This document shows positions 11,130 to 20,889 of a stretch of 64,000 nt of DNA, piece by piece (position 1 is the stretch's first letter; each line of letters opens with the position of its first letter). Below the pieces are notes generated by a model that saw nothing but the letters and a program-made list of their open reading frames with translations, searched no databases and was not told the DNA's origin. The position numbers and the translations under genes were made by a program. The DNA is from Phascolarctos cinereus (lineage: Eukaryota; Chordata; Mammalia; Diprotodontia; Phascolarctidae). The DNA is taken from assembly GCF_002099425.1 (NCBI RefSeq), contig NW_018344009.1, forward strand, positions 682,001-746,000, in the 5' to 3' direction.

Positions 11130-11440
11130 TAAAACTAGAAGACGATGTGGTCTAGTTGCAAGAGAATTGGATTTGGCATCAAAAGACCTAGGTTTAAGAC
11201 CCTGATTCCAAGAGAATGTAAGTTTCTGGATCAGTGGATTAAGTTTCCTGTACCAATGAAATCATGGAACTGGGTAACTTTTCTCTGGGTAACTTTCAGC
11301 CAATCACTTTAACTAGGTTGAGTCTCAGTTTCCCCATCTGTAAAATGAGGATAACTGATACTATCTGTTTCAGGGCTATCAAGAGGATGAAATGAGATAA
11401 TGTATATAGAATACTTTATAGCCCTAGGTTAGTACAATGT
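11130..11440 (+). mobile_element. MIR-type SINE interrupted by the 61 bp copy
   Basis: MIR head and core (GATGTGGTCTAGTTGCAAGA, CAGTTTCCCCATCTGTAAAA) are separated by copy B at 11212-11272. CTGGGTAACTTT occurs twice just after it (11270-11298). Confidence 0.7.
11212..11272 (+). repeat. 61 bp local duplicate, copy B, inside a MIR
   Basis: Nearly identical to 10337-10397, 875 bp away in the same orientation. The host MIR is far more diverged, so the copy is younger than its host. Confidence 0.9.
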
Positions 11441-11444
11441 CATT

Positions 11445-11560
11445 TATGACTTAGCACAGAGCTGGAAAGTACTTGAGGCCCAGAGAGGTTAAGTGACTTT
11501 CCCAAGGTTACAAGAACTGGGATTCAGATCTTGGGCAAGTGCTGTGGGTAGACAACGAGC
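11445..11560 (-). mobile_element. MIR fragment
   Basis: Reverse MIR text GAGAGGTTAAGTGACTTTCC and GGATTCAGATCTTGG. Confidence 0.6.
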
Positions 11561-11569
11561 TGATCTCAT

Positions 11570-12130
11570 AAGAGTTGGCTGGGCTTGATTACATATGGAA
11601 AACTACCCAGCTTTCAATGAGCCTAAGTTGCTGCAGCAAAATTTCTTCTTAAAATCCGCATTCTCTTGGCAAAGCCACATGGCTGTGAATCATCTAAGTG
11701 CCACAGAATATATGGAACTGGCTCCATCCATGATCATAACAATCTTCTCTCCAACTTCAGGTATGTCAATGGGATGTCAAGGTCTGAGCAACATTATGAC
11801 TTCAGAAGAATCAAAATGGCAGATGACCCAAGGATAAGACATGGGGGCATAGGTCACCTGCAGTTCACCAATGGCCACTTGTGCTCAAGAGGGGTTATAA
11901 AAGATTCCATTGGGAACATGTGTGATCAGGAAAAGAGGCAGCAGGACTCTCAAATGCTGAGAGTGAGAGGTAGCAGCCTGGATAACTCAGGTACTATTTG
12001 GGTACCATGAAATATTAAACGAAGAAAAGAAAGGCTTCCAGAGGGTTGGATGGATCCTCTAACATGGAGTTACATGGAGATATGAACTAGAATTTTATTG
12101 GATGAGAAGGCATGGAAAGGATAGTGCAAA
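11570..12130. other. Unassigned sequence
   Basis: No family recognised over 560 bp. It has two modest plus-strand open frames (up to 114 codons) without any recognisable domain. Confidence 0.4.
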
Positions 12131-12164
12131 GAATCCATGCCAGTGACATCACAGATCTATCTTA

Positions 12165-12410
12165 GTAACAGTAATATTAATAATAAAAGCCAGCATCGAT
12201 ATTTTTGCATATATTATCTTCCCTGATCTTCACAACAACCCTGTGAGGCAGGTGTTATTATTACCCCACTTTACAGGTGAAGAAACTAAGGCTGAGAGGA
12301 TTATCTAAGGTCCCACAGCAAAGTAAACATCTAAGGCAGGATTTGAACTAACCAGATTTTTGTAATTTGCAAGACTAGCTTTCAAACCTCCTAACCACAT
12401 AGGAATGATC
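12165..12410 (-). mobile_element. MIR/THER-type SINE
   Basis: Reverse SINE text: CCTGATCTTCACAACAACCC, CACTTTACAGGTGAAGAAAC and GGCAGGATTTGAACTAACC. Confidence 0.75.
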
Positions 12411-12809
12411 ATAAATGGATTTCCACTGGATGGAACATTAATATGACTTCATTCTCCTCACTATTGCTATAGTTCCTCATTAGTTCTCTCCTGTAATCAC
12501 CATAATTTCCAGCCTTCTCTCAGTTAGTGTACCTTCTGGCTGACAAAGGCTATGATCCTATGTCCACCTTTCTGTTCAAAAGGCATAAAGATTCCACCAT
12601 GACTTTTGAAAGTTAAGGGACATCCCTGTTTTAGTCACACTTTCTTATCACCTTTTTGACAAGCCTGAGGTGGTAGGAGAGAGACTGACCAAGAGAGCAG
12701 CTAAAGAATTATAAGGTTTCAATCTCAAAGGCATCACAAGAATTAACTTTATAGGAGAAAGCTGAGGTTCTGGATGAGGTGATATTCCTAACCTATCACA
12801 AGAAGCCAA

Positions 12810-13460
12810 GATGGGACTTGACTCCACGGCAAATTACTTGACCTCTTGGGGTCTTAGGTTCCATACTAGTTAAAAAGAAGGGGTTGTATATGTACAAAAA
12901 TATTTATAGCAGCTCTTTTTGTGGTGGCAAAGAATTGGAAACTTATGCAATGCCTTTCTATTGGGGAATAGCCGAACGAGTTATGTTAAATGAATGTGAT
13001 GGAATATTCTTGTGCTTCTAGAAACAATAAAAGGCACGGTTTCAGACAAACCTGGCAGACTTGTACTGACTGGTCCAGAAGGAGATGAGTGGAACCAAGA
13101 GAAAAAGTTCTACAATCATAACAACATTGTAAAGACAAAACTACTTGGGAAGACTTGGAGGAACTCTGATCCACATAATGACCAATCATAATTCCATAGG
13201 GTTCGTGATAAAATAGGCAAGGTAATGGACTCAGAATACAGTCTGAGACTGTTTTGTTTTTGGACATGGTCAATGCAGGAATTTGTTTTGCTTTATTATA
13301 CATGTTTGTAACATAGGTTTTGTTTCTCTTGATTTCTTAATGAGGACAAGGGAAAAAAGATGGATCTTTGAAAATAAAACAAAATTTAAATTAAAAAAAG
13401 GAGCTGAATTCTGTGACCTCTAAGGTCCTTTTCAACTCTAAATCTATGATTCTAAGATCA
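12810..13460 (+). mobile_element. MIR 3' end split by an L1
   Basis: The MIR reads up to GTTAAAAAGAAGGGGTTG and resumes after the L1 with CTCTAAGGTCCTTTTCAACT and AAATCTATGATTCT. Confidence 0.6.
12882..13400 (+). mobile_element. L1 LINE, 5'-truncated 3' end
   Basis: It begins in the last part of ORF2 (ATTTATAGCAGCTCTTTTTG, AGAATTGGAAACT) and ends AAAATAAAACAAAATTTAAA. The flanks AAAAAGAAGGGGTTG and AAAAAAAGGAGCTGA look like an eroded target duplication. Confidence 0.75.
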
Positions 13461-13464
13461 ACTG

Positions 13465-13612
13465 ACTGTTTTTTTGAGACAATTGAGGTTAAGCGACTTG
13501 CCCAGGGTCACATAGCTAGTAAGTGTTAAGTGTCTGAGGCCCCATTTGAACTCAGGTACTCCTGACTCCAGGGTGGGTGCTCTACTCACTTTGCCACCTA
13601 GCTGCCCCAATC
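13465..13612 (-). mobile_element. Short tRNA-derived SINE with poly(A) (WSINE1-like)
   Basis: Reverse orientation: T-run tail, then CAATTGAGGTTAAGCGACTT, GTGTCTGAGGCCCCATTTGA and the tRNA head as GCCACCTAGCTGCCCC. About 150 bp, without the MIR 3' half. Confidence 0.75.
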
Positions 13613-13815
13613 AACCGACTTTCAATCCAATACTCCTTCTGCTATGCCTCACTGACTCCCAACACCTCCCAAGGATGTGCCACTCAAGGAGGCACTCCAA
13701 TTTGGAAGAGGTCAGAATGTGAAGCCCTAGTTCCCTGGCTTTTCTCCCTCAAGGCCAGCTTGTCACTGGGGGTGTCGCTGGAAGTGAGTAAAGGGAGACT
13801 GGTGGAGGCACTTAC

Positions 13816-13944
13816 CGGAGGAGAATGTTCATAGATATTTGTGCTGTAGGGCAGATTAATGAAAATGGGGTCCATATCCTGTATATCCGTGATGATGATG
13901 GCTAAGTTGGCCAGAGTGGACAGAGGTTTCATCTTGTCTTGGTC
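13816..13944 (-). CDS. CDH23: CDH23 exon spanning the EC2-EC3 junction
   Basis: This 129 bp exon encodes 43 codons from DQDKMKPLSTLANLAIIITD to STNIYEHSPP. It contains the DQD calcium motif, the last strand of EC2, the interdomain linker DIQDMDP (the CDH23-specific form of the usual cadherin DxNDNxP linker) and the first strand of EC3. The minus-strand acceptor TTTTTTAAG precedes GAC and the donor GTAAGT follows CCG, so the exon is phase 0 at both ends. It follows the exon at 18763-18957 after a 4818 bp intron. Differences from the remembered human sequence are T to M, R to K and V to I, all mild. The next exon, expected to begin GTTVRIITA, was not found in the 13.8 kb downstream. Confidence 0.95.
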
Positions 13945-14219
13945 CTTAAAAAAATCAGATAAAAGAAACAAATTTTAAAAATTTTAAAAATCAGACGACA
14001 TTCTTAAATCCATAGAATACACACATATATACAAAGAGTAACATATATGTACACATATGTTGGGGACAATATCAAACAGAATCTTCCCTCCTAGAATATT
14101 TCTGACCTACCCTAAGTATTTTACTAATTCCCCAAGTGACCTCCTCTGAAAACTGGCTTCTCTATTCAGATGGGATTGAGATCTAAGAGTACTCTTAAAA
14201 ATTTAATTCAGTTCAAATT

Positions 14220-14370
14220 CAACAAGCGGTTTTCTTTTTTTGGCTAGGCAATTGGGGTTAAGTGACTTGCCCAGAATCACATAGCTAGTGAGTGTTATGT
14301 GTCTGAGGCCAGATTTGAACTCAGGTCCTCCTGACTCTAGGGCCGGTGCTCTATCCACTGTGTCACTTAG
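14220..14370 (-). mobile_element. Short tRNA-derived SINE with poly(A) (WSINE1-like)
   Basis: Same family as 13465-13612: CTTTTTTTGGCTAGGCAATT tail, then GCTCTATCCACTGTGTCACT head. Well preserved, so relatively young. Confidence 0.8.
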
Positions 14371-14455
14371 AGCAGAACTCAGGAGCAAGGGGTGGAAGTC
14401 GTCAAGATGCAAATGTAGGCTCAATGTCAAGAAAAAAGGTAACCTAACTGCCCTG
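14370..14455 (+). mobile_element. L3/CR1 LINE fragment
   Basis: Forward L3 text AGAGCAGAACTCAGGAGCAA and GTGGAAGTCGTCAAGATGC. Confidence 0.55.
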
Positions 14456-14459
14456 TCAA

Positions 14460-15515
14460 CAAGCCTTTATTAAACCACCACTCAATGAAAACAGTCTGTG
14501 CTCTCAAAGAGCTTACATTCTTTAGGAGAACAGCATGCATGTGGAGATATAACTACAGAATATATACAAACAATTTTAGAGCAGAGGAATCATTCCCTTT
14601 TTTAAAGACTTGGGTCTCTCTATCTTGCCCAGGCTAGAAGTGGAAGGTTTATGTGGATCCTATTCTGTAACTTGGGCTGTTTCGCCCCTCCTGAGGCAAC
14701 ATGGTAGTCTCCTACTCTTGTGGGCTCACTATAATCAGTGCTGAACTTAATATAGACGCATGATTGTCAAAGACTGAGCTCAAAACTCCTGAGCTCAAGA
14801 GATCTACTGGTCTTGGCTGGGATCACAGCTGGGATTATAGGCCTACTCCACGATCTCTGGTGGTCAGGAGGAGGAGTAACAACTGGGGAGTTGAGGAAAG
14901 GTCTCATGTAGGGGCTGGCACTAGAAATGAACCTGGAAGGGAAGAGAAAAAGGTGATGAGTGAGAGCATTCCGATGGAATGAAGGGAGTGGGACAGCTTG
15001 TGTAAAAGCAGAAGGGTGGGAGATGGAATGTCATGTACAAGGAACTGAAAATACTCTCATTTGGCCAGGAAGTTGAGTTTGTGAAACGGAATAATGGAAA
15101 ATAAGTCTGAGAAGGTCATTTTGAGGCAGATTGTGAAGGGGTTTAAATACCAAACAGAGGACTTTACATTTTGTCTTGGAGGCAGTAACATTGAAACTTG
15201 TTGAGAAGGAGAGCGATGTGGCCAGACTTATGCTTTAGGAATATCAACTTGGCAACTGTATGAATAATGGATTGCAGAAGAGAAAGTCTGGAAGCAGAGA
15301 GAACCATTAGGAAGCTATTGCTATGATCTGGGTGGGAGATTTGCACTAGAGTGATGTGACTATGAAGAGAGGGAAGGGGGGAGATGTGAGTTAGGCTGTA
15401 GAGACTTGGTGACTGATTCTATACGGGGAGTGAGGAAAAGTGTTGAGAACCTAAGTAACTGGAAAGATGTTGGAGTCCTTGGCAAAAACAGGGAAGTTAG
15501 GAAGAGAGGTAGGTT
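14460..15515 (-). mobile_element. L2 LINE 3' region containing a 7SL insert
   Basis: Reverse L2 from CAACAAGCCTTTATTAAACC through GAGAGCATTCCGATGGAATG, CAAACAGAGGACTTTACATT and GACTTGGTGACTGATTCTAT. The 7SL copy at 14605-14858 splits it. Confidence 0.7.
14605..14858 (-). pseudogene. RN7SL-like: 7SL (SRP) RNA pseudogene, near full length
   Basis: On the plus strand it is the reverse of 7SL RNA from 3' end to 5' end: GGGTCTCTCTATCTTGCCCA, then the S domain (CGCCCCTCCTGAGGCAACAT, AGTGCTGAACTTAATATAGA), then AGCTGGGATTATAGGC at the 5' domain. A T6 run just before it fits a poly(A) tail on the minus strand, so it is an L1-type retrocopy. It sits inside an L2. Confidence 0.85.
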
Positions 15516-15517
15516 TC

Positions 15518-15655
15518 AATTGACCAATTGATCAATTGATAAACATTTATTAAGCACCTACTGTGTTCCGGACACTATGCTAAGCACTAAAGCTACAAAA
15601 AGAGGCGAAAGACAGTCCCTGCTCTCAAGGGGCTTGCAGTCGAACGTTTCAGGGC
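15518..15655 (-). mobile_element. L2 LINE 3' end
   Basis: Reverse terminus GATAAACATTTATTAAGCAC, then GACAGTCCCTGCTCTCAAGG. Confidence 0.8.
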
Positions 15656-15664
15656 ATGAAATTC

Positions 15665-15765
15665 TGACTCTCATTGAGACTGGTTTGGATAGTTCCAATT
15701 GTTGGGAAGTTTCTCCTTACATTGAGCTAAATCTTTCCCTGCTGGGAAACAAGGGACCCAGACCC
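15665..15765 (-). mobile_element. L3/CR1 LINE fragment
   Basis: Reverse L3 text GTTGGGAAGTTTCTCCTTAC and GAGCTAAATCTTTCCCTGC. Confidence 0.6.
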
Positions 15766-15900
15766 ACAGGTCTAGCTGGGTGATCTTGGACAAGTCATAT
15801 CTCTTCTTTGGGGCTCAGTCTCCTCAAAAGTCAAATGAAGTGTTGGACTAAATGACCTTTAAGTCTCTCTTCAACTCTCTGATCCTACCTGTGATTCTAG
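15750..15900 (+). mobile_element. MIR fragment with CR1-like 3' end
   Basis: GTGATCTTGGACAAGTCATA in the core and GACCTTTAAGTCTCTCTTCA near the 3' end. Confidence 0.65.
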
Positions 15901-16129
15901 GAACGTGAGAAGTAATGAACAGCTGGAGGGTCCTGGCATTGCTAGTTATTAAGGAATCCCCAGTGGGAGTCCCAGGGTCTACAACATTTCAAAGATACTC
16001 CATTGTCAAGAAACCTGGACAGGTCATGAGGTACAATCTCCTGCCTTCAGGCAGGTGATGTCTAAAGTTTTCTAGAGAGATGGCCATCTGGCTGGTTTTA
16101 AAGTACACCCAGGAAGGATGTTAGAAGCC

Positions 16130-16340
16130 CATCTTAGGTTTTTCCAAGGTACTTCAGCATGATGTAGGAAAAACGGTTGGCATTGGAGTCAGAAGGTTTG
16201 GGTTCATATCTTGGCTTTGTTATATATGCTTTGGTCTCATGGACAAATGGCTTTCCTTCTCTGGCCTTAGAGTCTTCATCTGTAAGATGAGCAGAGGGAA
16301 GATTAGCTGACTCCTCTATGGCTCCTCCCTGGTGGGAGAT
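16130..16340 (+). mobile_element. MIR fragment
   Basis: Forward MIR, diverged: GGCATTGGAGTCAGAAGGTT and AGAGTCTTCATCTGTAAGAT. Confidence 0.6.
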
Positions 16341-16344
16341 GGTT

Positions 16345-16515
16345 TCTTTAAAGGAGGAAAGGACCACAAGAGCCCTCTAGCCCATCCCCCTCATTTTACA
16401 GATGAGGAAACTGGAAGTCAGGACAGTCAAGGGACTTGTCCAAAGTTACCCAAGTAGTATGTGCCAGAGATGGGATTCAAATCTAGGTCCCCTGGCTCCA
16501 GGAAATTGTGCTCTT
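16345..16515 (-). mobile_element. MIR fragment
   Basis: Reverse MIR: CATTTTACAGATGAGGAAAC, GACTTGTCCAAAGTTACCC. Confidence 0.7.
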
Positions 16516-16915
16516 ATGTCAGATCTTACTTGGTTTTTTCTCGGACAGCTTTAGTAACAAATCCAAACCACCAACAACTTTAAAAAGGGATCTCAAAAGA
16601 CAATCCCCCTTGCCCTACTCCTTTGCAGGCTTGGAGCAAGGGGAAGGGGGAGGTTGGGAGGGAGTTGTCTACAACTACAACTGCAAATATAGCCAGCTTT
16701 TTTAATGTTTTGATCAGTTTGGCTGATTTTTTTTTCTTCTTTCAAAAAGATTCTTTGTTGTAATAGGATGGCTGTTTTGGAGGGCAGAGGAGAGAAACAA
16801 GGGGGAAACATGTGAGATATAAAAACAAAAGACATACACACTTTACCCAGAGGTGGAAGATGGAAAGTCATGTATGAGGAATGGCAAACAGTCTCCTGTG
16901 TCATCCTCTAGGACT
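16515..16915. other. Unassigned sequence
   Basis: No repeat recognised in about 400 bp. Confidence 0.4.
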
Positions 16916-16916
16916 T

Positions 16917-17025
16917 TGCTGTTGGTGTTGAGCTGTTTTCAGTCATGTCTGACTCTTCATGACCCCATTTGAGGTTTTCTTGGCAGAGACAGTGGAATGG
17001 GCTATCCCACTCTAGTGCCTTCCTG
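16917..17025 (-). mobile_element. Mar1 SINE 3' end fragment
   Basis: Reverse of the RTE-like tail: TCAGTCATGTCTGACTCTTC, GACCCCATTTGAGGTTTTCT. Confidence 0.75.
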
Positions 17026-17149
17026 GTGACCCCTTACCACTCCACTAGATACTAGACATTACAATGAGCTTCCATGGAGAGATGCTCAGTGGCACAGGGC
17101 GCAATGCCATCCCTCATGTGACTCAATAATACAACCCACTTACCCAAGG

Positions 17150-17425
17150 AGAAGGCAGTGAAAGACATTACTATGGCAAAGAACAGCCATCAGTGGGAGT
17201 TCCATGCCCTCCCCCCTCCCTTTTCCTCTCGCAGTTTCAAGGACACGAGGCCTGATTGCAGGGAGATTAGTAGTAATTTAGCTGTATTTGCCATGTATTC
17301 ACCATCACAGCTTGGGTGCGGGCCTCTTGATAACCTGTGGTCACACAGGCTCCCACCCGCCCACTCGATGCTCTGGTATCACCCTGAATTACCTTCCCAC
17401 TAGATGAAAATTACCCAGCAAGGAG
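17150..17425. other. Candidate conserved non-coding element in the EC2 intron
   Basis: Repeat-free, with AGTAGTAATTTAGCTGTATT and TTGATAACCTGTGGTCACAC (a RUNX-type TGTGGT site). It lies 1.3 kb from the 18763 exon. Confidence 0.3.
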
Positions 17426-17734
17426 TACAGACTGTGTGTGTGCACATATATCCACCTAGTTATATGTCTGGCTATGTTCACTGGCTATGTGGGAGAGGGT
17501 GTTGTGTTGGTCTGTGGGTGCGTGTGGCAGCCTGGGTGGCCTTGTGTGGGCATGGACAAGAAAAATGCCTGTTAAAGGTTTGCAAATGTTCCAAATTTAT
17601 AGTGACAGTAGAAAGCAGACTTCAACTTAGTTATCCATTTGTACTTTGTAGGGGAGGAGAAGAAGATGTTAATTTATCTTCTTGTTGCTCTCCTAGGTTT
17701 GGTTTTTAAAAATGTTTGTAGGGTCAAAGAATCT

Positions 17735-17925
17735 TAGATGTACAGTGGTAAGACACTTTGCCTGCTCTCCAGTTCAATCCCATCATTTTATACATGAAAA
17801 TACTAAGGCTCAGGGAGGTGAGGGACTTGCCCAAGGTCATATGGGTATCAGAGCCAGGATTTGAACCCAGATCTTCTTGCTCCACAACAAGTAGAGTAAG
17901 TGGTCCACTGGACCACTCTGTACTC
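17735..17925 (-). mobile_element. MIR fragment
   Basis: Reverse MIR: CATTTTATACATGAAAATAC, GAGGGACTTGCCCAAGGTCA. Confidence 0.7.
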
Positions 17926-18205
17926 TTTTTTCCCACGTAATTAGTTTCCAATATGATTAATTTTCCAATTTTCCAGTCCCATTAACCTAGGGCAGGTAGT
18001 ATGATTTTTGTATTTCTTGGTCCTGGGCTATTAGAACTCCATTCGTCTAGACTTTGATCCCGTTCCTGATTTCCGTCTCCCTCTTCTCTCTTCTCCCCTG
18101 GCCCCCAGCAAGCTCGGCTTAGGGGCATGGGGTGGATGTGCAGCTCCTTCCTCTGGCTCTAGGCTCTCTACCGCTTCTCTCTATGCCCAGGCTGCCAGTA
18201 AGAGC

Positions 18206-18218
18206 GCACCAGGTGGCA
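18206..18218. promoter_or_regulatory. CTCF-like core motif
   Basis: GCACCAGGTGGCA matches the common CTCF core consensus at 12 of 13 positions. It lies 545 bp from the EC2 exon. This is a motif match only. Confidence 0.3.
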
Positions 18219-18762
18219 ATTTTTGTGAGATGAGCAAATGGGTCCTGGAGGGCTCATAGGGACTCGCTTGGCTCATTCTGCTGTTGGCCTGAACCTTTCA
18301 CAGCAAAGGACACGTACACCCTGAGGCCACTTGTGCTGTAAATCATCAGCTTGGCAGGTGGGCCAGAAGGCGACTCAGTCCCCTGGGGTGCGGCTCCCCT
18401 ACCCCAAGTCCCTTGGCTGGGGCCAAGGCTTATGGATGGACAAGCTGATAGAGAAGAGCTTTGCTGACACTAAGGAACTTCCACGGTGCCTTGGTGTAGC
18501 ATGTATATTTTAAGTGGGGTCAGGAGGCATCTTATACCTGACACATCCATTTTACACAGATGAGAATAAAAGTGGTCATTCTGCAGTGTGAACACACCTC
18601 CCAGATTCAGATGGAACCGGATCCATGTGTCCACTAAAAACAGAACCTTTTGTTACCCTAACTCCAGGGAGGACCAGTGAAGATGGGACAGGTAGGAAAA
18701 CCACCAGGACAGGAAGAGTCATGCTCTCTGGTAACACAAAGCCCTGTCCCTTTGTAACTCAC

Positions 18763-18957
18763 CGTAGCATTGACCACAAGCTGGTAGGCCTGAGTAACCT
18801 CATAATCCAGTTCATGAATCACAGTGACGATGCCCCGGGCACTGTCGATGGCAAAAAATTCAGAGGGCGGCTGGAAGGAGTAAAGGACGCTGCCCCCTGC
18901 TCCCAGGTCAGGGTCTGTGGCATTCACGATGAAGATGGGTGTTCCCACTGGTGTGTT
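18763..18957 (-). CDS. CDH23: CDH23 exon encoding most of cadherin repeat EC2
   Basis: Cadherin-23 is the calcium-dependent adhesion protein that forms the upper part of the hair-cell tip link with protocadherin-15; EC1 and EC2 make the binding handshake. This 195 bp exon encodes exactly 65 codons, starting NTPVGTPIFIVNATDPD and ending AYQLVVNAT. It carries the cadherin calcium motif DPD after NAT, the A-strand-type core FIVNAT, and the LDYE version of the LDRE motif. Splice sites are clean on the minus strand: a pyrimidine-rich acceptor ending CCCCAG before AAC, and a GTGAGT donor after ACG. Both ends are phase 0, so it joins in frame to the next exon at 13944. Compared with my memory of the human protein it differs at a few positions (Q to E, R to H in VIHELDYE, two T to V). 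It probably corresponds to human exon 6; that number is from memory. Confidence 0.95.
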
Positions 18958-19560
18958 CTGGGGAAAAGAGAAAAGCAAATAAAGAGTGAGGTGAACAGAA
19001 CAGCTGCATCTATCAGTGACTATTCCCCCAAAGCCCATTAGCTTCATCCCTTCAACCAACCAAGCCAAAGGCTTTGTCATTTTTATTCTGAGTGGGTTCA
19101 AAGGACTTTAAAATGCCATATCTATTTTTTTATGATGGCCTCCTGGTAGCTGTAACAGTCCCCAATACAGTGATCATCATGTTCTGGACTTGTTCTCAAG
19201 CCCCTATTTCTCAGCACTCCTCATCAATCAGGGTTGGGCCACTTCTGGGAACGGAATGGGGGAGCTGGGCACCTGTAATTTCCTAGGCAGCAGGAAGTCA
19301 GAAGCAACAGTATCCTCTTCATTTCCTCATCCCCCTTTCCACTTTGCCCCATGTCCTTGGGAGACTTTACCTGATGGTTGGGCATTAGAGATGGTTTCTT
19401 GGCTGCTGTTAGAAAGACCCTTGAACTTGCTACATTTATTCCTTTAACTGTGGTGAGAATTTAGTCTTGCTCTTTATGAGAAAATAGGGATAGAATTACT
19501 CCCCCTACCTACCCAAATGATGCCAGTTTATATGGTCTCTGTGCCACCCACCCAGGTAGA
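18958..19560. other. Unassigned sequence upstream of the EC2 exon
   Basis: No repeat recognised. The first 20-30 bases form the acceptor pyrimidine tract. Confidence 0.4.
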
Positions 19561-19564
19561 GGTT

Positions 19565-19745
19565 TGGGTCATAGAATGACAGGATCACAAATGTCGAGAT
19601 GGATGCAACCACAGAGAACATTTAGTCAAAAGGCCTAGGGAGGGTAAGTATCTTATCCAAGATCATATGGGGAGAGTAGGCGGATGAGGCAGAATTTGAA
19701 CTCAGGTCCACAGTCTACAAAACCAAGGCCTAGTAGAAACTCTAT
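19565..19745 (-). mobile_element. MIR fragment
   Basis: Reverse MIR: GGGAGGGTAAGTATCTTATC and GGCAGAATTTGAACTCAGGT. Confidence 0.6.
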
Positions 19746-19824
19746 ATCCTCCTCACTCCCATTCAGGGCTGAGGATTAGGACAGGGATGTTCACACAGCA
19801 AACTGTTAACCACATAAGCCATGG

Positions 19825-20060
19825 GTTCTTAACTCAACCATGAACCCACAAGGGGTCAGTGGATATACTTCAGGGGGTTCATGATGTTGGATAGAGAAAA
19901 AAAATAACAACTTTATTTTCATTAACCAAGTAAAATTTAGCATTTCCTTCACGATTGTAGGCAATAAAGCATGATTCTGGAAAGGGGTCCAGAGGCTTCA
20001 TCAGACCTTCACGGGGGTCCAGGACACAAAAAAGGTGAAGGAGTCCTGCTTGCCACCCTC
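19825..20060. mobile_element. hAT-Charlie-like DNA transposon relic
   Basis: It starts with GGGTTCTTAAC, has a Charlie-type GGGGTCCAGAGGCTTCATCA right arm and a decayed terminal repeat ending near AAGGTGAAGGAGTCC. Confidence 0.5.
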
Positions 20061-20124
20061 TTCGGCTAGGTTGGGTCAGAGACATGGCCCAATGCCATCG
20101 GTGTTTGTTGTCCATACTTCAGTA

Positions 20125-20665
20125 CTCAGCCCACTCAGGCCCCCCGGCCAGGATCCCCAAGGTTGGGCAATTACTGTCAAGAGGGCCAAGTGTTAGGGGA
20201 CAATTTTTGTATTTGGCTTCTGCCTTCCAAGCTGACTAAAGCCAGGAAAATTCTGCCTGTTCAGGCAGGCTTGATGGCGTAGAAGGATCACTAATTTTCA
20301 TTAGGAACCAATTATTACTTCAAGGCATTGTTCTCAGGACCTGGGCCTCCAGGTTAGGCAGAGACAGAAGGACCTTGGGTGAGATGGAGAAATGTGCCAA
20401 TAAGGGAGATAACAATAAAGGGTTTTATCTCCATACTTTTCCCCCTAAAGGATAAAAAGTCAAATTGGCAAGAGTAACGCTGTGAGATTAAACACAGAGT
20501 CTGGTTTCAGAGTGGCTCTTGGCAACCCAAGGATCTGGCAGTTCAGAGATGAACAAGAGAGTGAAGAGTGACTATGTGGTTAAAATTCGAGCCAGGGCCT
20601 GTGTGTCTTGACCACAGTCATTAGGGAATGATATATTTTGGATTGGAGACCATTTGGAAAGTGCT
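20125..20665. other. Unassigned sequence with a possible conserved core
   Basis: The 20260-20340 part (GATCACTAATTTTCATTAGG, CCAATTATTACTTC) is AT-rich with homeodomain-type TAAT sites. Nothing repeat-like is visible. Confidence 0.3.
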
Positions 20666-20699
20666 TTCTAGTATTCGCCCCTAAACCTCTTTAGATGGA

Positions 20700-20880
20700 T
20701 GCAGGCCAGGGTGTGAACAGGCTGAGACATGAACGGGCTGAGAACATAAACATGCATGTGAACAGGCCAAAGGTGCAGGCAGGCTAAGGGTATGAAAGGG
20801 GTGAATAGGCCAGAGGTTGGACAGGCTGAGGGCACAAACATGGGTGTGAACAGGCCAGAGGTATGGACAGATCTTCCACA
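20700..20880 (+). repeat. Degenerate minisatellite, about 16 bp unit
   Basis: Imperfect units like GTGAACAGGCCAGAGGT and GACAGGCTGAGGG repeat about ten times. A larger period of about 90 bp is visible: AAACATGCATGTGAACAGG near 20745 and AAACATGGGTGTGAACAGG near 20835. Confidence 0.8.
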
Positions 20881-20889
20881 AAGTAGGAT

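Larger units (their letters stand above)
13945..18762 (-). other. CDH23: CDH23 intron between the two EC2 exons
   Basis: The intron is complete: GTGAGT donor at its high-coordinate end and TTTTTTAAG acceptor at its low end, with a T-rich tract before the acceptor. It contains two short tRNA-type or L3 fragments, an L2 with a 7SL pseudogene, several MIR fragments and a non-repetitive stretch at 17.1-17.7 kb. Confidence 0.9.

Noticed and set aside
18625-19041. 138-codon plus-strand frame over the CDH23 exon
   Set aside because: It is the antisense shadow of the cadherin exon.
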